Below are positions 30,375 through 40,412 of a stretch of DNA of 61,567 nucleotides, piece by piece. The DNA lies in contig JAHFED010000038.1 of the NCBI GenBank assembly GCA_023248635.1, positions 1 to 61,567 on the forward strand. The letters are read 5' to 3'. The DNA comes from Myxococcales bacterium. Its GTDB lineage: Bacteria; Myxococcota; UBA727; VGSZ01. The first letter of the stretch is position 1; each line of letters starts with the position of its first letter. The translations under genes and the position numbers were made by a program. Under the pieces are notes generated by a model. That model ran no database searches and was not told the origin of the DNA. It saw only the letters and a list, made by a program, of their open reading frames with translations.

Positions 30375-32192
30375 ATGTCCGACTCCCCCTTGGCGACGCC
30401 CCCTTCGACGACGACGCCTTTCGCACCCAAGAAGAAATCGCGCGGTCCACTGCTGCTGCTGCTCTTGCTGCTGGTGCCCGTCGGGATGTGCGTTCCGCTG
30501 TGCGTGATGGGAGGAAGAGGCAGCGTCGACGACGTCACCGTGCTGGAGCTCGATCTCGAGGCTCCCATCGGCGAGAGCGGGGGCGGGGGGTCGCTGCTCG
30601 GCAATTCGGCGCCGATGACGACCCGGGATCTGGTGTTTGCCCTGGAGAAGGCCGCCGGGGACCCCAAGGTCAAGGGGCTCTACGCCCGCATCGGTGGCGC
30701 CAGCCACGGCCTCGCCACGGGCCAAGAAGTACGCGACGCCGTCATCGCTTTTCGCAAGTCCGGCAAGTTCGCCTTCGCCCACTCCGAGAGCTTCGGCGAG
30801 CTGTCTCCCGGCACCGGCGGCTACTACGTCGCTTCGGCCTTCGACGAGATCTGGTTGATGCCCACCGGCGAAGTCTCCCTCGCGCCCCTCGCCAGCGAGG
30901 GCATGTTCGCCCGCGACGCCCTGCAGAAGCTCGGGGTGCAGCCCGAGTTTGCCGCCCGCAAGGAATATAAAAACTTCCCCAATACCTTCAGCGAACAATC
31001 ATTCACTGAATTTCACAAGGAAGCGACACTGCGCCTGCTGAGCTCGGTGCAAGACACCATCACCAAAGACATCGCCGCAGCCCGCCCTGCTCTCGGCGAC
31101 GCCACGGCGGTGGGCATTCTCCTCGGAGCGGGGCCCTTCTCCGACCAGCAGGCCCTCGAGCGCAAACTGGTCGACAGGCTGGGCTATCGCGACGACGTCA
31201 TCTCCGCGGTCAAGGCCAAGGCCGGTGAAGGGGCCAAGCTCTTGTGGCTTTCAAAGTACTTCGAGAGAGCCGGATCTCCCTACGACGGCGGCGACGTCGT
31301 GGCCGTCATCACCGCTGTGGGCCAGATCTCGCGCGGCAAGAGCAACGCCGATCCCATCTCGGGCAACGAGTCCGTCGGCAGCGACACCGTCTGCGCCGCC
31401 CTGCGCGACGCCGCCAACGACGACGACGTCAAAGCCATCGTCTTGCGCATCGACTCTCCCGGTGGCTCGGTGACGGCGTCGGAGGCCATCGCCCATGAAG
31501 TGCAGCAGGCCCGCGCCAAGAAGAAGCCGGTCATCGCCAGCATGAGCAACGTCGCCGGCAGCGGCGGCTACTACATCGCCATGAACGCCGACGCCATCGT
31601 GGCCCAGCCGGGCACCATCACCGGCAGCATCGGCGTCTTTGCTGGCAAATTCGTCACCACCAAGATGTGGGAGCAGCTCGGCGTCAACTTCGAGACCCTG
31701 GCCGTTGGTGACAAAGATGTTTCGTTCTTTTCGAATGACACACCATACAGTGAAGAGGCTAAGAAGAAGCTCAACGACCTCGTAGACGATATCTATCATT
31801 CCTTCGTGACCAAGGTTGCCACCGGACGGCAAAAGACCTTCGAAGAGATCGAGCCCGTGGCCCGCGGTCGCATCTGGAGTGGCACCGACGGCAAAGAGCG
31901 TGGCCTGGTCGACGAGCTTGGTGGCTTTCCGGTGGCCTTGGGTTTGGTGCGCGCGAAGCTGGGCAAAGCAGCCGACGCCAAGCTCGAGATCAAGGATTTC
32001 CCGGCCCGCAAGAAGCCGCTCGAAGAGCTGCTGGCGCTGCTGGACTCCGACAGCGGCGACTCCTCCGAAGACCCGGGGCGGGGGTCGGCGTCGACGTCGA
32101 AGCCTGGCCTGCCCGATGCGCGCGCCCTCGCCAAGCTCTGGGCCCGCGAGCCTGCGGTGTTGTTGACCCCTTCGCTGCAGGTGTTGCCATGA
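30375..32192 (+). CDS. sppA: Signal peptide peptidase SppA (long form)
   Basis: 605 aa from ATG 30375. SppA degrades cleaved signal peptides at the inner membrane. A Lys-rich stretch then LLLLLLLLVPVGMCVPLCVMGG forms the membrane anchor. As in the 67-kDa enzyme there are two S49 domains: the first supplies the catalytic Lys (ARKEYKNFPNTFS), the second the Ser (NVAGSGGYYIAMNADAIVAQ) after VLRIDSPGGSVTASE. GTITGSIGVFAGKF and the C-terminal GRIWSGTDGKERGLVDELGG complete the family pattern. The stop overlaps the start of the next gene (ATGA). Confidence 0.95.
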   Translation: MSDSPLATPPSTTTPFAPKKKSRGPLLLLLLLLVPVGMCVPLCVMGGRGSVDDVTVLELDLEAPIGESGGGGSLLGNSAPMTTRDLVFALEKAAGDPKVKGLYARIGGASHGLATGQEVRDAVIAFRKSGKFAFAHSESFGELSPGTGGYYVASAFDEIWLMPTGEVSLAPLASEGMFARDALQKLGVQPEFAARKEYKNFPNTFSEQSFTEFHKEATLRLLSSVQDTITKDIAAARPALGDATAVGILLGAGPFSDQQALERKLVDRLGYRDDVISAVKAKAGEGAKLLWLSKYFERAGSPYDGGDVVAVITAVGQISRGKSNADPISGNESVGSDTVCAALRDAANDDDVKAIVLRIDSPGGSVTASEAIAHEVQQARAKKKPVIASMSNVAGSGGYYIAMNADAIVAQPGTITGSIGVFAGKFVTTKMWEQLGVNFETLAVGDKDVSFFSNDTPYSEEAKKKLNDLVDDIYHSFVTKVATGRQKTFEEIEPVARGRIWSGTDGKERGLVDELGGFPVALGLVRAKLGKAADAKLEIKDFPARKKPLEELLALLDSDSGDSSEDPGRGSASTSKPGLPDARALAKLWAREPAVLLTPSLQVLP

Positions 32193-34771
32193 GCTTTGGC
32201 CCGTCGGGACGCTTCCTCGTCGCCAGCCTCGTGTGTGCGTTGCAGGCTGCTTGCGCACCCTTCGCCCTCAAGGGGGAAGACTGCAGCGAGCAACCTTGCG
32301 CACCGGGTCTGATCTGTGACGACGACGGCGTCTGCGCCGATCCTCCCCCGCCGCCTCCGCCACCTTGCCTCGAAGATGCCGAGTGCGAGCTCGAAGGCGA
32401 CGCCTCGGGGCGGGTCTGCGTCGAGGGACAATGCGCCTTCGCCGCCTGCGACTTCGACCTTCAATGCGGCGCCCGCATCTGCGTGGGGGGCCAATGTGCC
32501 GACGGACAGCTCTGCCTCAACGACAACGGCTGCGCAGACCAGCTTTGCATCGGCAATCTCTGCCGCGATCCCTGCTTCAGCGACGCCGACTGCGCCGCGG
32601 GCGACGTCGTCGGCGGCTTCGGCTTGCAAACCTGCGTGGCCGGACGCTGCGAGCAACGCTGCCTGGGCGACTTCACCTGCCTCACCGGCGGCATTTGCCA
32701 AGACGGCGCCTGCCTCGATCCCGAGTGCGCCGAAGACGCCGACTGCGACGACGACACCCTCTTTTGCGACGCTGGCCGCTGCGCCAACTTCACGGCCTGC
32801 GTCGAAGACGACGACTGCTTCGATGCCAATCTCTTTTGTGACATCGCCGCGACCCCCGTCCGCTGCGCCGAACGCGAAGGGTGCCGGGCCGACAGCGAGT
32901 GTGGGCTCGGGGCCCTCTGCCTCGATCGCCACTGCCGCCCCGCCGAGAGTTGCTTCGTCGACGACGACTGCGCCGATGTCGATGACGAGTGCATCGGCAC
33001 GCGCTGCGTTTCCAAACCGGCCTGCCGCGCCGACGTCGACTGCGGCAACGGTCGCATCTGCAGCGATCTGCGCTGCATCGACGCCGCCACCGCCGGCACC
33101 GCCGCTTTCGTCGTCGTTGCCGACGCCTTTGGAGCCTGTCCCGCGCAGAATGCGCCGGCGAGCTGCACCCGCGTGGTCTTTGTCGGCGAGGAGCTCGCGC
33201 TGCAGGCCCAGGGCTTCGACGTCGTCGGCGCTGCCGTTGCTGGAGCCGTGCGCGCCAACCCCATTGGGGCAGTCACCATCGTCTCTTCCCTCGACAACCT
33301 CACCCGGGTCAGCGCCGACGCCGCCGGTCTGGCTTCGCTGGAATTTGCCAACACCACCGTCAACTTGATCATCCATGACACCACCGCACCCTTGTCGGTC
33401 GTCGTCACCGAAGAAGACGGCAACCCCGTCACCGACGTCGACGTCGACGCCGCGGGGGTCGTTGGCACCACCGACGCCGGCGGCCTGGTGACCTTCGATC
33501 CCCGGCCGCCCGCGGCTGCTGGGGGAGCACTGGTCGTCGCCCGCTTCGGCAACCGCACCACCATCGTGCCCCTCGACGACGTCGCCACGACGTTGCGGGT
33601 GGTGCTGCCCCCGACGCCCACCCCCGACGTCGCTGCTGCCGTGCGCGTGACCGTCACCTCCACCGGCGACGAAGTCGGTCCGGTCGGCATTGGTTTTGTG
33701 TTGCCGGCCCTGAACGACGCCAAAGATGTGTCCCTGCTGAGCATCTTTGGCGAGGTGACCCAGAGCCAGGTCGAGCTCCCGGTCGTCGGCGCGCTGCCCA
33801 TCGCTTTGTCGTCGGCGATGACCTTGAGCGCCACCGTGCCCCTGGTCGGTGATCAGATCATCCGCGCCCAGGCCGAGGTCGCCGTTGCCGCCGGTCCGGC
33901 TTTCGTGACCGCTTGGGAAGATCGGCGCGAGCAAGCCGACCTCGTCGCCTTTGCCCTCGCTGGCGATCCCGTGGGCACCGCTTTGGACTTCGCCGAGACC
34001 AGCGAGACCATGGACAGCGCCATCATCGCCGCCGGCGTCGTCGAGGCCACCGCCCTGGTCAGCGACCAAGGGGACCGCGACGGCGACGGCGACACCACCG
34101 AGCTCGTCCCCGACTTCGACAACGCCGCAGAGATCGATGCCCGGCCCGCCGGACCACCTCGCGAACGCACCAGCATCATTGCGGCTCCCCCCGAGGGATC
34201 GAACGAACGCGCCTTCGTCGTCGTCGGCTTCGCCCTGCCCGGCCGTTTCTTGATCGCGGGCACCGGTGTGGTGAGAGGTGCGCTGGGCTTCGAAGACGTG
34301 CTCTTGCCCGAGCCCCTCAAAGTGATCCCCGGCTCGCAGTCGCTGCAGACCGCCCCTCGCGTCGTCGTCGTCAGCGCCGTTTTCGACGACCCGCGCTTGG
34401 TCTCGCGTGCCCGCTTCAGCGCGCCGGGTTTTGCCTTGGCCCCCATCGTCGACATCGGCCCCTTGCTGCCGGCTCCCGAGGGGGCCTTCCTCTTGCGCGA
34501 CGTGCCCGATGACGGCGACGTCAGCGTCATCATCCCCGCCATCGACGCGGCCTTGTTGCGCCTGACCCTGCGCGATCTCGACGGCGGCGTCGTCTTCTTC
34601 TGGGTGGAAAACGATGGCTCGGCCCGCCTGCCTGCCGGATTCCTCGACGTCAGCCTCGAAGAAGTCCGCGCCTACGACGCCGACGCCGCCGACGCGCCTT
34701 TTGCCGTGGGCGCTGGCCCCATCGACATCGAGCGCCGCGCCCGCCGCGTGGCCATCGCCCCCGGCGACTGA
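32189..34771 (+). CDS. Large secreted Cys-rich protein with Ig-like C-terminal domains
   Basis: 860 aa. A signal sequence (FLVASLVCALQAAC) ends at Cys22, a possible lipidation site with a non-ideal lipobox. Residues 30-300 contain about ten short Cys modules of the form CxxDxxCxxGxxC with a run of Pro near residue 55, the pattern seen in Dickkopf/EGF-like repeats of myxobacterial surface proteins. The rest is Cys-poor, acidic and beta-rich, with a carboxypeptidase-regulatory-like unit (VTDVDVDAAGVVGTTDAGG). Translation is probably coupled to sppA through the ATGA overlap. A surface or adhesion role is a guess. Confidence 0.85.
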   Translation: MSFGPSGRFLVASLVCALQAACAPFALKGEDCSEQPCAPGLICDDDGVCADPPPPPPPPCLEDAECELEGDASGRVCVEGQCAFAACDFDLQCGARICVGGQCADGQLCLNDNGCADQLCIGNLCRDPCFSDADCAAGDVVGGFGLQTCVAGRCEQRCLGDFTCLTGGICQDGACLDPECAEDADCDDDTLFCDAGRCANFTACVEDDDCFDANLFCDIAATPVRCAEREGCRADSECGLGALCLDRHCRPAESCFVDDDCADVDDECIGTRCVSKPACRADVDCGNGRICSDLRCIDAATAGTAAFVVVADAFGACPAQNAPASCTRVVFVGEELALQAQGFDVVGAAVAGAVRANPIGAVTIVSSLDNLTRVSADAAGLASLEFANTTVNLIIHDTTAPLSVVVTEEDGNPVTDVDVDAAGVVGTTDAGGLVTFDPRPPAAAGGALVVARFGNRTTIVPLDDVATTLRVVLPPTPTPDVAAAVRVTVTSTGDEVGPVGIGFVLPALNDAKDVSLLSIFGEVTQSQVELPVVGALPIALSSAMTLSATVPLVGDQIIRAQAEVAVAAGPAFVTAWEDRREQADLVAFALAGDPVGTALDFAETSETMDSAIIAAGVVEATALVSDQGDRDGDGDTTELVPDFDNAAEIDARPAGPPRERTSIIAAPPEGSNERAFVVVGFALPGRFLIAGTGVVRGALGFEDVLLPEPLKVIPGSQSLQTAPRVVVVSAVFDDPRLVSRARFSAPGFALAPIVDIGPLLPAPEGAFLLRDVPDDGDVSVIIPAIDAALLRLTLRDLDGGVVFFWVENDGSARLPAGFLDVSLEEVRAYDADAADAPFAVGAGPIDIERRARRVAIAPGD

Positions 34772-34772
34772 G

Positions 34773-35573
34773 TCAGCGACGGAGAAAGCGCGTGATCTCC
34801 TCGGTGACCCGATCACCGGGCGCGCCGATCTCGGTCACCAAAGCGAAGTGATCCGGACCGTCGACGACGACGACGGGCACCTTTTCTCCCAGCACCGCCA
34901 AAACCCGCGCCATCTGCTCGGTCTGGGCGCGCATGGCGGCGTAGTCGTTGGTGCTGGTGATGAACAAGAGCGGAGTGCCGGTCTTTTGGGCAACGTCGAC
35001 GGGGGAGGCGGCCCTCAGGGTCTTGACGTCCCGGCCAAAGACCGGGTCGATGAAGCGGGCGCGGCCGCCGTCGTCTTGGCCTTCGTCGAGGGGGGAGCGC
35101 AAATCGAACACGCCCGAGAGCACGACGACGCCGGCGACGTCTTTGGGTGAGAGCTGGTGTTTGGCAAGCTGCTGGGGGTCATAAAGCAGGAGCATGGCGA
35201 GCTGTCCGCCCGCGGAATGACCGAGGAGAAAGACCTTCTTGGGATCGCCGCCCCACGACGTCGCCTGCTTTTTCACCAGGGCGAAGATCGCCGCGGCGTC
35301 GTCGATCTGCGCGGGCCAGCGGTGCTGCGGCGCCAGGCGATAAGACGCCGTGACGGCGACGAACCCGCGGGCCGCCAAGGCCAGGCCGACATGTTGGTAC
35401 TGGCTGCGATCACCTGTTTGCCAGACGCCCCCATGCAAGAAGACGACGACGGGCAAGGCGACGGCGCCGTCTTTGCGAGTGACATCGATTTTTTGCTTGG
35501 GATCGGGGCCGTAGTCCACGTGATCGGTCACGAAGCCAGCGAGCAGCGACAGAGAAAGCAACGCGGGAGCCAT
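34773..35573 (-). CDS. Alpha/beta hydrolase (carboxylesterase type)
   Basis: 266 aa from ATG 35573. A short hydrophobic N-terminus (LLSLSLLAGFVTD) may be a signal peptide. Catalytic features: oxyanion motif VVFLHGGVWQTGD, nucleophile elbow LLGHSAGGQLAML, Asp in FITSTNDYAAM and His in VDGPDHFALV. The HGGxW and AASYRLAPQHRWP-like segment (VTASYRLAPQHRWPAQ) match the BD-FAE/hormone-sensitive-lipase group of small-ester hydrolases. Tail-to-tail with the Cys-rich gene with one base between stops. Substrate unknown. Confidence 0.88.
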   Translation of the reverse strand: MAPALLSLSLLAGFVTDHVDYGPDPKQKIDVTRKDGAVALPVVVFLHGGVWQTGDRSQYQHVGLALAARGFVAVTASYRLAPQHRWPAQIDDAAAIFALVKKQATSWGGDPKKVFLLGHSAGGQLAMLLLYDPQQLAKHQLSPKDVAGVVVLSGVFDLRSPLDEGQDDGGRARFIDPVFGRDVKTLRAASPVDVAQKTGTPLLFITSTNDYAAMRAQTEQMARVLAVLGEKVPVVVVDGPDHFALVTEIGAPGDRVTEEITRFLRR

Positions 35574-35651
35574 GCCGAAGCATACGGTCCGGCGGGTTCC
35601 CTGGTTCGCCGACGCGGTTGCGGGGGCGGCTTGCGCAGCAGACACCAAGGC

Positions 35652-36389
35652 GTGGATCCCTTTCGGCCCCTCCAGCGACGGCTCGCGCCCCTCTGGTCGC
35701 ACCCTCAGTGGCCGCGCTTGCGGCTGCTGCTGCTGCTGCTGCACATCAGCGCCATCGTCGTCGTCGCCTGTCCGGCACCCGTGCGCAGCCCCTCGAAGAA
35801 GCAATGGGAAAAGCCCAGCGTCAAGGCCGAGATCCGGGGCTGGCAGCAGCGCCTCAACAGCGTCGGCGTTCGCATCGACGAAAGAGAGCTCACCGACTTC
35901 GCCTTTGAGACCGGGCGTCGTTGGAGCGTCGCGCGCAACAGCATCGTCATGCCATTTTCTGCCTATCTGAGAGCCATCGGTGCTCCCCAGGGATGGTATA
36001 TGTTTACGGCGCCGGATCGCTTTCCCCAGCGCTTCCAGCTCGAGCTGGTGCACGACGACGGCGTCACTGAACCCGTCTTCACCCTCGGCCAGAGCCACGA
36101 GCGCCCCGACCTGGTCGATCCGGCTTTTCTCGACGAGCATCGCGTGCGTCGCGCGCTGTTTCAGACCTCCTGGTCCGAGCGGGCCACGCTGTTTCAGGAC
36201 GTCTGCAGCTGGTTCGAGCGGCGGCTGGAGCAGCAGGTGCCGACGTTGAAAGAGGTGCATTGTTCTCAGATTCAATTTCAGGTGGAACATCCCTGGAAGA
36301 TCGAGAAAAAAGCACCTGACAAGAATACCCGCACGGTGCGCGTGGTGCGCGGTCAGCAGGCCAGGCCCAGCACCGAGACCCGACCATGA
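35652..36389 (+). CDS. DUF5819-like partner of the HTTM protein
   Basis: About 245 aa, with GTG 35652 chosen as the first reasonable start; the reading frame upstream is the shadow of the esterase. One transmembrane helix (LLLLLLHISAIVVV) is followed by a soluble domain holding APQGWYMFTAPDRFPQRFQ, which resembles the WxMFxxPxxxxxW segment that follows the membrane part of HTTM proteins. The C-terminus is basic. Its stop overlaps the HTTM start (ATGA), so the two are almost certainly made together. In the second HTTM gene (47439-48887) this type of domain is fused to the membrane part. Confidence 0.7.
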   Translation: MDPFRPLQRRLAPLWSHPQWPRLRLLLLLLHISAIVVVACPAPVRSPSKKQWEKPSVKAEIRGWQQRLNSVGVRIDERELTDFAFETGRRWSVARNSIVMPFSAYLRAIGAPQGWYMFTAPDRFPQRFQLELVHDDGVTEPVFTLGQSHERPDLVDPAFLDEHRVRRALFQTSWSERATLFQDVCSWFERRLEQQVPTLKEVHCSQIQFQVEHPWKIEKKAPDKNTRTVRVVRGQQARPSTETRP

Positions 36390-37354
36390 TCCCGCGTCTG
36401 CGGCAGGCCTTCGAGCGTCTGGCGGCCTTGACCTCGCGCACCGAGTCACCGGTGCCCCTGGCCCTGTTTCGCATCGGCGTCGGCTGCTCCTTGCTTTGGT
36501 TGATCGTGCCCCTGCTGCTCACCCGGGTGGGTCGCGACGTCGTCGGCTTTGCCTTTGTCGAACGCTCCTCGGGTGGCTACCGCAACCTCGCGGGCAGCTG
36601 GGGCGCCGACCTCTTCGGCGGCGCCATCCCCGAGGTCATTTTCCCGTTGTTGTGGATCTCGGCCCTGTGCGGGCTGCTGATGGTGGTGGGTCTGTTTGGA
36701 CGCCTGCCCGTGCTCGTCGCTGCCGTCGCCACCCGCATTGCCCTCTCGCAAAACATGGACGTCTCCGGCGCCGGCGACGCTCTGCTCGGCAATGCTCTGC
36801 TGCTGCTCTTGCTGGGCGACATCACCGCCACCCTCTCGCTGGACTGTCGATGGCGCACCCGACACCACCAGCCGAGCTGGATCGACCCCAGCCCCATCGC
36901 CGCCTGGCCCCGTCAGCTGGCCGCAGCCCAGCTCTGCATCGTCTACACGAGCACGGGCGTGCAGAAACTGGTGTCGATGGCCTGGACGCCCTTCGACGGA
37001 TTCTCAGCCCTCTATCAGATTCTGCAAAGTCCGCATTGGGCACGATTTCCACACCTGATCGGCGATGCCGGCGGATGGCTCGCGATCCCCTTCTCCCTGC
37101 TGACGGCGCTCACCATCACCTGGGAGGTCTCCTTCGTCGTCGTTCTCTTCAAGAGATCTCTGCGCCCGGCCTTCGCCGTCGTCGGTATCGGCGTTCACCT
37201 TGGAATTTTGATTTTTATGGAAGTCGGCATTTTCAGTGTCATCTCTTTGGCATTCTATCCGACGTTGTTTTCACAGCAGACGCTGGCCGCCGCTCGACGC
37301 CAGGTCGGGCGCTTCCGATCCGATCCGGCGGGAAGGACGCACAGGCCGACCTGA
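36386..37354 (+). CDS. HTTM-family membrane protein
   Basis: 322 aa with about seven hydrophobic helices. The opening PLALFRIGVGCSLLWLIV is the HTTM (vitamin-K-dependent gamma-carboxylase-like) signature; it is followed by WISALCGLLMVVGLFGRLPV, ALLGNALLLLLLGDITATLSLD and VYTSTGVQKLVSMAWTPFDG (tyrosine/threonine-rich loop with a conserved Lys). Eukaryotic relatives carboxylate glutamate with vitamin K, but for bacterial HTTM proteins the reaction is unproven. Partner gene directly upstream. The gene ends 30 bases before nuoE on the other strand. Confidence 0.82.
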   Translation: MIPRLRQAFERLAALTSRTESPVPLALFRIGVGCSLLWLIVPLLLTRVGRDVVGFAFVERSSGGYRNLAGSWGADLFGGAIPEVIFPLLWISALCGLLMVVGLFGRLPVLVAAVATRIALSQNMDVSGAGDALLGNALLLLLLGDITATLSLDCRWRTRHHQPSWIDPSPIAAWPRQLAAAQLCIVYTSTGVQKLVSMAWTPFDGFSALYQILQSPHWARFPHLIGDAGGWLAIPFSLLTALTITWEVSFVVVLFKRSLRPAFAVVGIGVHLGILIFMEVGIFSVISLAFYPTLFSQQTLAAARRQVGRFRSDPAGRTHRPT

Positions 37355-37384
37355 AAGCCGTGATCAGCAAAGGAGGGATGAGGA

Positions 37385-37924
37385 TCAGCTCTTCGAGGCG
37401 GCGGCGCGGCTCTTGAGATCGGCGACCAGCTTTTTCACATCGTCGTCGGTCTTGAGGTTTTCGACGTAGTCGACGCCGACGCGGCACATGGGCGCGCGGT
37501 GGCAGGAGCCGAAGCACTCGACCGTGCCGTGCAGCTCGATTTGGTGATCGGCGGTGTGGCCATGGCGCATGCCGTGTTTGCCAGCGATTGCGACGTCGAG
37601 CAGCGCGGCGGTCTTGCTCAGGGCCTCTTCGGCGCCGACCAGCGCGCAGGGCAGCTGGATGCAGAACTCGACCCGCACCGGGGCCACCGGCTCGGTGAAG
37701 AGCATGGAATAAAAGGTGGCCAATTCGACGGCGTGGCTGTGGGGAAGTCCGACGAGGTCGGCGACCTGGGCCAGGGTGTCTCTCGAGAGCCAGCCGAGCT
37801 GCGCTTGGGCCAACTTCAGCGAGGGCAGCAGCGCCGTTTTCTTGTGGGGGTAGCGCGCCACCTCGACGGCGATGGCGGCTTTGGTGCTGTCGGACAGGGT
37901 CGCTGCTGCTGTCGAGGCGCTCAT
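37385..37924 (-). CDS. nuoE: NADH-quinone oxidoreductase subunit E
   Basis: 179 aa from ATG 37924 (a TTG 12 codons upstream is less likely). NuoE belongs to the NADH-oxidising arm of complex I and carries a [2Fe-2S] cluster. The four ligands are visible: FCIQLPC (C-x4-C) and ECFGSCHRAP (C-x3-C). RYPHKKTALLPSLKLAQAQLG and HAVELATFYSMLF match the family N-terminal domain. The length fits. It is separated from nuoD by 13 kb of unrelated genes, so the complex I genes are dispersed here. Confidence 0.93.
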   Translation of the reverse strand: MSASTAAATLSDSTKAAIAVEVARYPHKKTALLPSLKLAQAQLGWLSRDTLAQVADLVGLPHSHAVELATFYSMLFTEPVAPVRVEFCIQLPCALVGAEEALSKTAALLDVAIAGKHGMRHGHTADHQIELHGTVECFGSCHRAPMCRVGVDYVENLKTDDDVKKLVADLKSRAAASKS

Positions 37925-37992
37925 GGCCGCTGCGATGCCAGAGGCGACGACGACGGACAAGGACCGCTCTCGCTCTCAGCCCCGGATCAAGC

Positions 37993-38820
37993 TCATGGCT
38001 TGAGAAGCTTGGCCGGCGGCGCGCGCATGCGACCGGTCTTGACGACGAGAAAACGGAACAACCAGGGCATCCACTGCTGCACCCAGAAGAAGGCCCGCAA
38101 CAAGAAGGGCGCAAACACCTCGCTGCGGGGGTGCAGCGCCGTCTGCCACAGCACCGCCGCGCACTGCTCTGGCGTCATCTTGGGAATGAGGGTGCCCACG
38201 CTGGGCAGGTGCTCGCGACTGCCCGGGTTGTTGTCGAAATACGACGACGTCACTTCGCCGAAGACCACGTGGGATGTCGTCACCCCCGTGCCGATGAGGT
38301 CGATGCGCAGGGCCTCGTGCAAGCCGCGCAGAGCAAAGCGCGAGCAGGCGTAGGCGGTGCTGCCCGCCCAGGGTTGAAAGGCCGCCGGCGATCCCACGTG
38401 CAAGACGGCGCCGCTCCGGCACTCGATCATCGATCCCAAGAAGGCCCCGGTGACATGAGCGGCGGCAAGAAAGGGCGCGCCCATCATCGCGTGCAGCTCC
38501 GACGACGACGTGTCCTCGAGGTATTTCCAGCTGCCCAGCCCGGCACAATTCACGATCACATCGGGCACGTGGTGGGCCGCCTTCACGCGAGCAGCCATGG
38601 CGCTGACCTCGTCGGCCTGGGAGGCATCGCAGACCTCGATCACGATCTTGCCCTCGGGTGCCTCTTTCGCCAGGGCCTCCAGCGCCGAGCGCGTGCGGGC
38701 GACAGCGACGACGACGACGCCGGCCTTGGCGAAATGTAGAGCGGTGGCCCGACCGATGCCCGAGGACGCGCCCGTGACGACGGCCAGCCGCGGTCCAGTC
38801 GTGATGAGCGGCATGCTCAC
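37993..38820 (-). CDS. Short-chain dehydrogenase/reductase with Arg replacing the catalytic Lys
   Basis: 275 aa. The N-terminal nucleotide-binding motif is [15 protein letters not shown] (residues 16-30); [13 protein letters not shown] and [10 protein letters not shown] (active Ser) follow. The active-site YxxxK reads YACSR, i.e. Arg for Lys. Arg could still lower the Tyr pKa and bind the ribose, but such variants are uncommon. A hydrophobic C-terminal segment ([20 protein letters not shown]) suggests membrane association. The start overlaps the stop of the acyl-CoA carboxylase gene (ATGA), so the pair is co-translated and lipid-related work is likely. Confidence 0.85.
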   Translation of the reverse strand: MSMPLITTGPRLAVVTGASSGIGRATALHFAKAGVVVVAVARTRSALEALAKEAPEGKIVIEVCDASQADEVSAMAARVKAAHHVPDVIVNCAGLGSWKYLEDTSSSELHAMMGAPFLAAAHVTGAFLGSMIECRSGAVLHVGSPAAFQPWAGSTAYACSRFALRGLHEALRIDLIGTGVTTSHVVFGEVTSSYFDNNPGSREHLPSVGTLIPKMTPEQCAAVLWQTALHPRSEVFAPFLLRAFFWVQQWMPWLFRFLVVKTGRMRAPPAKLLKP

Positions 38821-40412
38821 AGCGGAATGTTGCCGTGCTTCTTCGGCGGCAACTCATCGCGCTTGTTGCGCAGGAGCGTGAGCCCCTGACAAAGGCGGGG
38901 GCGCATGTCTTCGGGGAAGATGACCTCGTCGATGTAGCCCAGCTCGGCGGCCTTGTAGGGGTTCTGGAATTTGTCGGCGTAGTCGGCGGTGAGCTCTTTG
39001 AGCTTGGCGTCTTTGTTGGGGGCCTTGTTGAGCTCTTCGCGCATGACGATGGCGACGGCTCCGGCGGCACCCATCACCGCGATCTCGGCCGTCGGCAAGG
39101 CGAAGTTGACGTCGGTGCGCAGGTGCTTGGGCGCCATGACGCAGTAGGCGCCGCCGTAGGCCTTGCGCAGGATCACGGTCATCTTGGGCACCGTGGCTTC
39201 GGCGTAGGCATAGAGCAGCTTGGCCCCATGGCGGATGACGCCGCCGAGCTCTTGCTGGGTGCCGGGGAGGAAGCCGGGGACGTCGACGAGGGTGATGATC
39301 GGGATGTTGAAGGAATCGCAAAAGCGCACGAAGCGCGCGGCCTTGTCGGAGGCGTCGATGTCGATGGCCCCGGCCATGACCTGGGGCTGGTTGGCCACGA
39401 TGCCGACGGACTGGCCCATCATGCGGGCAAAACCGACGACCATGTTGGCGGCGAAGTGGGCCTGCACCTCGAAGAAGTGGCGGTCGTCGACGATGGGCTT
39501 GATGACGTCGCGGACGTCGTAGGGCTTGTTGGGATTGCTAGGGATGGCCGTCTTGAGCGCGTCGTCTTTGCGCTCGGGGTCGTCGTTGACCGGGCGCTGC
39601 GGCGGCTCCTCGGAATTGTTCGAGGGCATGAAGCCCAAGAGCTCGCGCACCGTGGCGATGGCCCGGGTGTCGTCGTCGACGGCGAAGTGGGCCACACCGC
39701 TGCGCGTGGAGTGGGTCATGGCGCCACCCAGCTGCTCCATGGTGACGTCTTCGTGGGTGACCTGCTTGATGACATCAGGTCCGGTCAAGAACATATATGA
39801 TGTATCTTTGACCATCACAACGAAGTCGGTCAAAGCAGGAGAGTAGACGGCGCCGCCAGCGCAGGGTCCCATGATGACCGAGAGCTGGGGGATGACGCCG
39901 GAGGCCAGGGTGTTGGCGCAAAAGATATCGGCGTAGCCCGCGAGAGAGGCGACTCCCTCTTGGATGCGCGCGCCGCCGGAGTCGCACAGTCCAATGACTG
40001 GAGCGCCGACCTTCATTGCCATTGTGTAGATTTTGCAGATTTTCTGCGCGGCCACTTCGCTCATGGAACCGCCGAAGACGGTGAAGTCCTGGGCGTAGAC
40101 CATCACGTGCCGGCCTTCGATTTGGCCATAGCCGGTCACCATGCCGTCGCCGGCGGGGTGGGTCTTTTCCATGCCGAAATCGAGGGAGCGGTGGATGCGC
40201 AGGCGGTCGACTTCGACGAAGGAGCCGGGGTCGAGCAGGATGTCGATGCGCTCGCGAGCGGTGAGCTTTCCCTGCTTGTGTTGTTTGTCGATGCGTTCTT
40301 TGCCACCGCCGGAGAAGGCGGCCTCGCTGACCTTGAGCAGGCGCGCGCGCTGTTGGCTGCGGATCGCGTCCCAATCTGCGGCTGGTTTCTTCGTTTCCAC
40401 GGCGCTGCTCAT
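38817..40412 (-). CDS. Acyl-CoA carboxylase beta (carboxyltransferase) subunit
   Basis: 531 aa, typical length. This subunit moves carboxybiotin's carboxyl to acetyl- or propionyl-CoA. Motifs: [76 protein letters not shown] (first oxyanion hole), and in the second half [20 protein letters not shown] and [19 protein letters not shown]. Residues match PccB/AccD5-type proteins more than AccD. The biotin carboxylase subunit is not in the window. The SDR gene overlaps its end. Confidence 0.93.
   Translation of the reverse strand: MSSAVETKKPAADWDAIRSQQRARLLKVSEAAFSGGGKERIDKQHKQGKLTARERIDILLDPGSFVEVDRLRIHRSLDFGMEKTHPAGDGMVTGYGQIEGRHVMVYAQDFTVFGGSMSEVAAQKICKIYTMAMKVGAPVIGLCDSGGARIQEGVASLAGYADIFCANTLASGVIPQLSVIMGPCAGGAVYSPALTDFVVMVKDTSYMFLTGPDVIKQVTHEDVTMEQLGGAMTHSTRSGVAHFAVDDDTRAIATVRELLGFMPSNNSEEPPQRPVNDDPERKDDALKTAIPSNPNKPYDVRDVIKPIVDDRHFFEVQAHFAANMVVGFARMMGQSVGIVANQPQVMAGAIDIDASDKAARFVRFCDSFNIPIITLVDVPGFLPGTQQELGGVIRHGAKLLYAYAEATVPKMTVILRKAYGGAYCVMAPKHLRTDVNFALPTAEIAVMGAAGAVAIVMREELNKAPNKDAKLKELTADYADKFQNPYKAAELGYIDEVIFPEDMRPRLCQGLTLLRNKRDELPPKKHGNIPL

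Noticed and set aside
31796-34816. 1006-codon minus-strand frame
   Set aside because: Antisense of SppA and the Cys-rich protein, whose signal peptide and motifs are convincing.
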